Source: Castor canadensis | Taxonomy: Eukaryota > Chordata > Mammalia > Rodentia > Castoridae | DNA: 64,000 bases | Assembly: GCF_047511655.1 (NCBI RefSeq) | Contig: NC_133393.1 | Span: 155,387,779 to 155,451,778, forward strand | Direction: 5' to 3' | Shown: piece after piece, positions 60,301 to 64,000 of the stretch | How the letters are laid out: every line of letters begins with the position of its first letter | How positions within the stretch are numbered: position 1 is the first letter of the stretch | Made by a program: the position numbers and the translations under genes | The notes under the pieces: model-generated | Seen by the model: the letters and a program-made list of their open reading frames with translations, nothing else | Database searches by the model: none | What the model was told of the DNA's origin: nothing

Positions 60301-63300
60301 ACTCCCAGCTCCCTCAGGTCAGCTAGAAATAACTTCTTCCTGACAAACACCCCAAGGAATGCAGCCACGCCCTATCCCCAAATGTCCACTGCAGGGTTCA
60401 GGGGAACGGGACTTCGTTCTTTTTTGTCTTCTTTTTTGGTGATACTAGGGTTTGGTGATACTAGGGTTTGAACTCAGGGCCTCACACTTTCTAGAGTCGC
60501 TCTACCACTTGAGCCACACCTCCAGACCTGGCACCTGGAGCTCCATAAACACGCATCATGGTTCATTCCACTGGTCATTTGCTCTCTCACAAAAGAATGC
60601 AATCGTACAGAGGAATAAAATTGTAACTTTTTTGTTCGGTTGTTCTTTTTTTTATTTCAATACCTAGCCCGGGCTAGCCTTGAACTCAGGACTCTCCTGC
60701 CTCAGCCGCCCCAGTGCTGGGATTTCAGGTGCCCTCCACCACGCCCACCTGAAGGACAAACCAGGAATGATAAGCCACCACCCCCTAGCCCTAATTCTGT
60801 GACTCAGCTGAGAGTAAAGCAATGGTTGAGCATCCACAGTGGTTTGTGCACGCCACTCTTCCTAAGGAGGAGAACAGAGAGCCCAGCGGGCTCTGTACCT
60901 GCAGGGATGATGCCGATCCTGAGGGGGCTGGGGACCAGCACGGCTCTGGGATGGTTCTGGTCAATGCCCGCGCTCCTCTGCGTCCTCCCGATCAGCCCGT
61001 GCAGCACCTCGCTGAACATGCCATCGCCACCGACACAGACAATGCTGCGGGAAGATCAGAGACTCGTCAGGGTCCCCAAACGCAGTCCGCAGTCCTTCAG
61101 CTGGGGGCCTCGGGCGTTGGGCCCTGGCAGGTGTCTGGGAACTTAGCTCTTGAAACCTTCTCTAGATGCTGAGGTACCTCCCTGCCGCCCGCCCACCAAG
61201 ACTGCTTATACAGACAAGAGACTCAGCACACACTGACTTTCCTGCTGGAATTGCAACGGCAGAGAACTCCTATGTGACCACCCCCTGGCTGGCCCCCACC
61301 AAAAACCCGTTATTTGAGCTGGAGGAGTAGCTCAGTGACAGAGCATGGTCTAGCATGCACAAGGCCCGGGACTCAGGCCCCAGCACTGCAAAATTTTTTT
61401 TAAAGTTAAAAAAGCAAAACAAAAAGCCAAACTCTTAACTTGGCAACACCAGACCTATGGGACTGCATTTCTGCTGCTGGAGGGAGTGAGTGCTAGGCGA
61501 CTTACATGGGGTGCGGGCTGGGGGGACATGCACACGTAAGCGTGTTCTTTTCTGATCCAGCTGGGTGGCCTTGCTCATGTACAGACTCGCTAATCCTATG
61601 TGTGGTCCTGAGGACTCAGCAGACAGGAGCAGAGGGGACCAAATAAGTGCCAGGTTCAGAAGACAACACCAGGAAAAGAGGAGGAAGGGAGCCTGGGTTG
61701 TTGGGAGGCAGGGCAGGGCTGCCTAGTGCGGATGGCGAGAGGAAAGATGGAGAGGTGTGCATGCATGGGAGACTTGGGCACATTCCTGTGACATGGAGGG
61801 AAGGCAGAGGGCATGCTCACCTCCCAGGGCAACCTGACAGCAGGAGGCTCAGGCATAGCTGAAGGACTTGGGCAGGGAGGGTTGTGTGGAAGGGTTGCCC
61901 ACAGAGTGGGGTGAGTTGACCTGGGTGCAACACGAGGGCCCCTTAGATCTGAAAGTGAGCAATCAGTGAGCCTCGCTGCTCTCCAGCATGTCTGGCTGCA
62001 CAGGGGCAAGGACACTCTCCACGGCTGGGGTCTCTACCCAGCAGCCACCTTGAAAAGTTCAGGCTTTAAAGCACAGCTCCTGTGGGAAGGTCCTGGGACT
62101 ACCTCCCCTCCACACTCTGCACACCAGAGTATGCAGAGTCCACCTGTCCCCAGCTAGGCTGTGGTTTCAAGGACAGGGTCACAGCTCAGGTTTTTAATGT
62201 GCACCGATATCTTCCTTGACTGCACTTGCTGCTCAGCAAATGTTCGGGGATTCCCCACTGGCCTGGCCACCTGGCCTCCTAGTGAGGAGCCACATGCCTG
62301 GGGAAAGGAGTGTGCCTTGAGGCACAGTTGGCTGCCATGTGGCTGTGTTGGGTAACACCCTAGCAAGCAGTGGAGATTACACCATCTTCCTAACACGGCT
62401 GAGGTCAGGGTGGCATCTGTGGGGAGAGGTGTGTGGAATGCTCTCTGCACTTTGGGGCCCACGTACTCCCCTGAGTGATGGGGACAGACAGGAGGGAAGA
62501 CACCCTGCCAGCACTCTGAGGCAAGGGCTGTTTTATTTTCCTCTCTAACCTCAGCGCTCACACAGTGCTGGAGGCTGGCATATACTCAATAAGGAATGAA
62601 TAAGGATTTTAAAAACTCATATTTCAACTTAAACAGCACATTCCTCACAAGACTCCAGGTGGAACAGAGAGATGAAACCCAAAAGTCAGCTGGTTACAAA
62701 GCAATCAACAAGAAGAGTGTCTACCCTCAAGCACTGGAGACCAAGAATGAGTCTCTAAGCTCAGAGAGTAGTTTAGAAAGAGGTAGACAGACTGAGTACA
62801 TGAATTTGAAAAATATGGTAAAAAATGCCATATGCAAAATTAAAAGCCAGTTTAAGAACTAGGGAAACTATTTGTCAAAATATGACACTGGCTGTGGGTT
62901 GCCTGTTACTTGTTACATAGAAGAACAAATAACTGAAACTACTTGAGCGACAGAAGAAAAGGGCCAAGGTTGTAGAAACTCGGATAAGCACATTTCTTCA
63001 GAGATTAAAGACTTTTGCACGTCAAACTGGCAGGTAGAAGCAACCATGCTGACAAGGACAGCAGGTGACACACTGTAAGAAGGTGTGGAAGTGACAGGGC
63101 TGGGGTATAACTCAGTGGTTGGAGTGTGTGCCCTGGGCTCAATCCCCAACACCAAGAAAAAAAACCTCATGTCTAAGGATTAACCCTGAAAAAATACACA
63201 CAGAGATGTATATTCAAGAATGCTACTGGATTTTAAGAGCAAAGATTTGAAAGAGCTAATATGTAGGAGGAAGAGACTGGTTACAAAAATTATGGCGATC

Positions 63301-63731
63301 CATACAGCAGAATTTGGTATGAGCATTAAAAATAATATTCTGGGGAAATCTTTAATGACATGGGAAATTGCCTGCAATATAACAGAAAAGCAGGATCAAA
63401 GCGACCAAACGACTTCATGTCAACCTTATGTGATCATGTGCCTGTAGAGATGAATCAAAAAGTCTTGTGAAAGCCTGGACAGGAAGCCAGGCTGTCAAAC
63501 AGTGGCTTTGCCCAGTAGGGGGCGGGTGTGTAGTTTTCCTGACTGTACAGGAAGCAAGCTTGCTTTTACAATTACGAAAAAACCTAAGGAAAGGGAGCGA
63601 CTAAAGAACAAGAGCTATGAGCAGAACTTGACTGTTGTAGTCAAGAGGAAGCAAGCGTTTTACTCACCCGTCATAGCTGTCCATGTTAATCTCATATAAA
63701 GCCTCCTTGGCTTGATTAGCTTGTTCTGTAA
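37004..63731 (-). CDS. CERK: CERK, ceramide kinase (C-terminal two thirds, 9 coding exons)
   Basis: In transcription order the exons are 63731-63668, 61044-60899, 46940-46866, 45533-45381, 43470-43365, 41850-41774, 40961-40756, 39849-39641 and 37076-37004. They total 1109 nt: two bases of a split Val codon, 368 codons and TGA. All joins keep frame. CERK phosphorylates ceramide with ATP to give ceramide-1-phosphate at Golgi and plasma-membrane sites, and belongs to the diacylglycerol-kinase catalytic fold. Visible family marks are the GGDG motif in the second exon and the CxxxCxxC motif (CRAGCFVC) split across two exons. The tail NPKQESHS differs from human NPKPDSHS as I recall it. The human protein has 537 residues, so about 169 N-terminal residues (PH domain and first part of the catalytic domain) lie past 64,000. 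Eight introns are seen: seven GT-AG and one (the last) GC-AG. No disabling change is seen. Confidence 0.97.
37114..37444 (+). mobile_element. Full-length composite SINE in the last CERK intron
   Basis: GGCTGGGATGCATGATGGCT starts a B1-like unit, with a second unit 'ttgggagtgctagtggatgc', then 'tgtggctcaagtggtagagg', 'gagttcaaaactaagtacca' and an A-run. Antisense to CERK. Its 5' end lies in the branch-point zone of the final CERK intron. Confidence 0.85.
37939..38045 (-). mobile_element. tRNA/ID-like SINE tail, minus orientation
   Basis: A T-run then 'ggtggtactagggtttgaac' 'tcagggctttgcacttgcta' and 'gtgctctaccccttgagtca'. It is inverted relative to the SINE at 37114-37444 in the same intron. 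Confidence 0.8.
39641..39849 (-). CDS. CERK: CERK exon with GC splice donor
   Basis: Acceptor TTTCTTGGCAG. It encodes [20 protein letters not shown] then a variable acidic/Cys-rich stretch (TCCCSAS) and SPAIEV. It ends GAGGTCAG followed by GCAAGT at 39635-39640, a GC donor. Only this junction joins in frame to the recognisable last exon. Confidence 0.95.
40514..40583 (-). mobile_element. B1-like SINE fragment, minus orientation
   Basis: 'taacccaggctggcctcgaa' and 'cctcctgcctctgccactca' are the reverse complement of a B1/7SL-type core. Confidence 0.7.
40756..40961 (-). CDS. CERK: CERK exon
   Basis: Acceptor CTCTTTCTGCTTCAG, donor GACCAG|GTGAGT. It encodes [20 protein letters not shown], then [19 protein letters not shown] and [20 protein letters not shown], ending VRHTNQCDQ. 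The [17 protein letters not shown] block is typical of the C-terminal half of CERK and related lipid kinases. Confidence 0.97.
41774..41850 (-). CDS. CERK: CERK exon, CFVC and Glu/Gln-rich helix
   Basis: Acceptor TTGTCTTCCAG, donor GCGG|GTAATT. It encodes [20 protein letters not shown] then GLENA. It completes CxxxCxxC and continues into a charged helix. The donor GTAATT is moderately weak. Confidence 0.96.
43365..43470 (-). CDS. CERK: CERK exon, first Cys of CxxxCxxC
   Basis: Acceptor CTGTCCCCAG, donor GCAGG|GTAAGT. It encodes [20 protein letters not shown] then [14 protein letters not shown]. The final Cys is the first of the CxxxCxxC motif reported as essential in CERK. The other two lie in the next exon. 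Confidence 0.96.
45381..45533 (-). CDS. CERK: CERK exon
   Basis: Acceptor CTCTTTCCCGCAG, donor TTCAG|GTAACT. It encodes [20 protein letters not shown] then [18 protein letters not shown] and [12 protein letters not shown]. The GYGFYGD...[14 protein letters not shown] block is strongly conserved in ceramide kinases. Confidence 0.97.
45810..46142 (+). mobile_element. Full-length composite SINE in a CERK intron
   Basis: A B1-like first unit ('gccaagcactttggaagctg', 'gaggccagcctgggctgcac') is followed by a second unit ('aaggtggccgtgctggtgca') and the tail 'tggttcaagtggtaaagagc' 'gagttcaaaccccagaacca', then A-rich sequence. Confidence 0.85.
46866..46940 (-). CDS. CERK: CERK exon after the long L1-containing intron
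   Basis: Acceptor TTTCCCCTTGCAG, donor GTTG|GTGAGT. It encodes [20 protein letters not shown] then HIIV. It continues the glycine-serine catalytic stretch (IPAGSTDC) that follows GGDG in CERK and sphingosine kinases. Confidence 0.96.
47361..47466 (+). mobile_element. B1-like SINE monomer
   Basis: 'cacatgcctataatcccagc' then 'gagtttgaggccaacctgca' and 'caagatcctgtctcaaaaga', a diverged B1. Confidence 0.8.
48246..48361 (-). mobile_element. B1-like SINE, minus orientation
   Basis: 'tttctttttgagacagtagt' then 'cctcctgtcttaacctcctg' and 'gtgctgggattataggcctg'. Confidence 0.8.
48421..48622 (+). mobile_element. Diverged composite SINE
   Basis: 'gctgggtatggtggttcagg' 'cctgtaatcccagtttcaca' followed by an A/G-rich linker and a degenerate tail ending 'aaggccctgtccccac' and an A-run. 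Confidence 0.75.
49305..49427 (-). mobile_element. B1-like SINE, minus orientation
   Basis: 'tttatttttgagatgaggtc' 'tcactgtgttgcccaggctg' and 'gtaccaccacgcctggc', an almost full 7SL-type monomer. Confidence 0.85.
50316..50333 (+). repeat. L1 target-site duplication, left copy
   Basis: AAATTTTAATCTGAGGAT, identical to 57632-57649 on the far side of the L1. It marks a target-primed insertion. Confidence 0.92.
50703..51150 (+). repeat. L1 5'UTR tandem monomers (two plus a partial third)
   Basis: Units begin at 50703, 50847 and 50976 with CTGTAAAYAAAC. Units 1 and 2 share 'aggagcaggaaagc', 'gaggaaaactccacagga' and 'gaagacccacttccca'. Unit lengths are 144 and 129 bp. The third unit diverges after its start. 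Monomeric promoters of this kind are known from mouse L1. Confidence 0.85.
50855..50868 (+). promoter_or_regulatory. YY1-like site in the L1 5'UTR
   Basis: AAACATGGCGGC matches the AANATGGCGGC core bound by YY1, known to position transcription initiation in primate and other L1 promoters. Only this monomer keeps the exact core. Confidence 0.45.
51346..51382 (+). repeat. (TG)n microsatellite in the L1 5'UTR
   Basis: About 18 uninterrupted TG units between the two copies of a 'attgcatttgaacttg' phrase (about 51313 and 51499). Confidence 0.95.
51918..53111 (+). CDS. L1 ORF1 protein, intact
   Basis: An uninterrupted reading frame of 397 codons from the second of two adjacent ATGs (51915 and 51918) to TAG at 53109-53111. 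It begins [16 protein letters not shown], has a basic N-terminus, a long Glu/Lys/Asn-rich coiled coil (about residues 50-190), an RRM-like core (around [19 protein letters not shown]) and a C-terminal domain with [23 protein letters not shown]1p is the trimeric RNA-binding chaperone of L1 particles. I chose the 51918 start because the MG-basic opening is typical of L1 ORF1. An in-frame ATG at 51846 exists but lies in 5'UTR-like sequence. Confidence 0.92.
   Translation: MGRQKKQGNKFPHSKKLVQEPEGNEENRYSDPDSNKMKINYAKGPNEAHKNNLKEDILQVLNENFIEMILDRVNQNVQETLKKFQDNKNREFEKAKEEIKETIEALYKHQSERENTMNKRINELRTKIDNIKEENCQDMENLRKKNETELQNKTEGQSSRIEQTEDRISELEDEMVIKGKTEELLIKQLKTCEKKMQELTDSIKRPNLRIMGIEEGEEEQAKGMRNIFNKIITENFPNLEKDIPIQMQETSRTPNRPDQNRTTPQHIIIKTTSSETRERILKAVREKKQVTYKGKSIKITADFSTETLKARRAWGEIFRALNENNFDPRTLYPAKLSFKIDGAIKVFRDKQKLKQYVTTKPPLQRILQGILHTESDTQLNHEKTGKHQTTGKEKARQ
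55056..55188 (+). repeat. 133-bp internal duplicate of L1 sequence inserted in ORF2
   Basis: Base-for-base the same as 53970-54102 as far as I can compare by eye. It is preceded by a 17-nt partial copy of its own start (GGAAATTAAAAAGTTCC at 55035-55051) and followed by an inverted repeat. It replaces the normal RT sequence at this point. Confidence 0.9.
55164..55201 (+). repeat. 15-bp perfect inverted repeat (hairpin) at the patch end
   Basis: CATATATTAAAAAGA (55164-55178) and TCTTTTTAATATATG (55187-55201) are exact reverse complements around an 8-nt loop. The right arm is the exit point of the duplicated patch. Confidence 0.9.
57142..57631 (+). other. L1 3'UTR, polyadenylation signal and A-rich tail
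   Basis: Follows the ORF2 stop. It contains a 72-nt G-rich tract (57509-57580) with many G3-G5 runs, AATAAA at 57615-57620 and an A-rich tail abutting the right target duplication. Confidence 0.85.
57632..57649 (+). repeat. L1 target-site duplication, right copy
   Basis: AAATTTTAATCTGAGGAT, identical to 50316-50333. The L1 tail ends directly before it. Confidence 0.92.
57949..58184 (-). mobile_element. Dimeric B1-like SINE, minus orientation
   Basis: Two units, each with 'aatcctcctg' plus 'agcctccc..gtagct..gggat.acagg' (57950-58060 and about 58070-58184). Confidence 0.8.
58185..60418 (-). other. CERK intron sequence between SINEs
   Basis: Apart from an LTR-like fragment at 59800-59962, I recognise nothing. 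No exon-like splice pair agrees with CERK. Confidence 0.55.
59800..59962 (-). mobile_element. MaLR-like LTR fragment, minus orientation
   Basis: 'gtgtcagttttttgtctctg' then 'tgacaaaatacctgaagagc' and 'aacttaagggaagaaggatt' resembles the reverse complement of rodent/primate MaLR LTR 3' ends. Old and partial. Confidence 0.45.
60419..60529 (-). mobile_element. tRNA/ID-like SINE tail, minus orientation, with internal 16-bp duplication
   Basis: GGTGATACTAGGGTTT occurs twice in tandem (60438-60453 and 60454-60469), then 'gaactcagggcctcacactt' and 'gctctaccacttgagccaca'. Confidence 0.8.
60644..60751 (-). mobile_element. B1-like SINE, minus orientation
   Basis: T-run, 'ctagcccgggctagccttga', 'ctcctgcctcagccgcccca' and 'caccacgcccacctga'. 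It ends about 150 bp from the GGDG exon of CERK. Confidence 0.8.
60899..61044 (-). CDS. CERK: CERK exon with GGDG ATP-binding motif
   Basis: Acceptor CTTCCCGCAG, donor CTGCAG|GTACAG. It encodes [20 protein letters not shown] then [17 protein letters not shown] and [10 protein letters not shown]. The GGDG (minus strand of 61020-61031) is the nucleotide-binding motif of diacylglycerol and lipid kinases. Mutating its last Gly in human CERK is reported to abolish activity. Confidence 0.97.
61318..61393 (+). mobile_element. ID-like SINE
   Basis: 'gctggaggagtagctcagtg' 'acagagcatggtctagcatg' 'ctcaggccccagcactgc' and A-run, the classic ID body with A and B boxes. Confidence 0.8.
61403..63090 (-). 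other. CERK intron sequence, nothing recognised
   Basis: Between the ID elements at 61318 and 63097 I see no exon, repeat or conserved motif I can name. 62,600-62,900 is AT-rich. Confidence 0.5.
63097..63164 (+). mobile_element. ID-like SINE
   Basis: 'gggctggggtataactcagt' 'ggttggagtgtgtgccctgg' 'ctcaatccccaacacc' and A-run. Confidence 0.8.
63187..63440 (+). mobile_element. Old L1 (L1M-like) ORF2 3' fragment
   Basis: 'ttatggcgatccatacagca' then 'agcattaaaaataatattct' and 'aatgacatgggaaattgcct' match the well-known end of mammalian ORF2 (one that encodes the YIH...MEY...KN region). Diverged and truncated, distinct from the young L1. Confidence 0.6.
63668..63731 (-). CDS. CERK: CERK exon, first in window
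   Basis: Acceptor TTTTCCCCCAG (minus), donor GACGG|GTGAGT. It encodes [20 protein letters not shown] and two bases of Gly. It matches recalled human CERK (TEHANQAKETLYEINIDKYD) in the DAGK-type catalytic domain. The preceding exons are outside the window. Confidence 0.95.
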
Positions 63732-63922
63732 CTGGGGGAAAACATCACATCATGCACTTTATATTGACATCTGGGAATCCGTACAAGACAAAAGGGAAGT
63801 AAGCCACTCTTTACAGTGTGGTCCAGTAGGTTTTCAGGGGGACTTCTAGAGGAAACACCTCCTTACAGCTTTCTAATTCCCTCTCACTGAGGAAAAGGCA
63901 GCCACAGTAAGATCTGAGAGCC

Positions 63923-64000
63923 TTTTTTTAAAATTTTGGTGATACTGAAGTGTGTACTCATGGCCTCACGCTTGCCAGGCAGGTGCTCTACCTCTTGAGC
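63923..64000 (-). mobile_element. tRNA/ID-like SINE tail, minus orientation, cut by window end
   Basis: 'ttttggtgatactgaagtgt' 'gtactcatggcctcacgctt' 'aggtgctctacctcttgagc', the same family as 37939-38045. Confidence 0.75.

Overview
The window is a vertebrate, almost certainly rodent, nuclear locus: two split genes with GT-AG introns, large introns full of SINEs, and one LINE-1. The SINE copies (a B1/7SL-like dimer joined to a tRNA/ID-like tail reading 'gagttcaaaccccagtac' before an A-run) resemble those I associate with beaver (Castor) and relatives. That species guess is inference. There is no bacterial-style operon, CRISPR array, rRNA or tRNA gene, and no CpG island. Both genes lack their 5' ends here.

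Region 1-31,030 (continuing to about 33,400): the 3' part of GRAMD4 on the + strand. Positions 1-10,464 are intron, with one MLT1-type LTR, SINE debris and a CATC microsatellite. Sixteen coding exons then run from 10,465 to the TAG at 31,028-31,030. They encode 485 residues: a coiled coil, a conserved middle region, hydrophobic membrane segments and a C-terminal GRAM domain. All joins are in frame and no exon is broken. A 3'UTR of about 2.4 kb ends at two AATAAA signals (33,370 and 33,403).

Region 33,430-34,690 is a short intergenic gap. CERK (ceramide kinase) then runs on the - strand, tail to tail with GRAMD4. Its AATAAA lies at 34,718-34,723 (minus), its stop at 37,004-37,006, and nine coding exons reach up to 63,731. 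They give the last 368 complete residues: the GGDG nucleotide-binding motif, the CxxxCxxC motif and the C-terminal half. The N-terminal PH-domain exons lie beyond the window. The order GRAMD4(+) / CERK(-) matches what I recall from human 22q13.31. The last CERK intron uses a GC-AG splice pair.

Region 50,334-57,631, inside a 14-kb CERK intron and antisense to it, is a 7.3-kb LINE-1 flanked by an 18-bp target-site duplication. It has a 5'UTR with tandem monomers and a YY1-like site, an intact ORF1, a multiply broken ORF2 and a G-rich 3'UTR. ORF2 carries a 133-bp copy of its own upstream sequence ending in a perfect 15-bp inverted repeat, the most unusual structure in the window. A second oddity is a roughly 200-bp block present in two GRAMD4 introns 10 kb apart. 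I see no new multi-gene system. The points worth a second look are the L1 rearrangement, the GC-AG intron, the intronic duplication and retroelements sitting close to splice sites.
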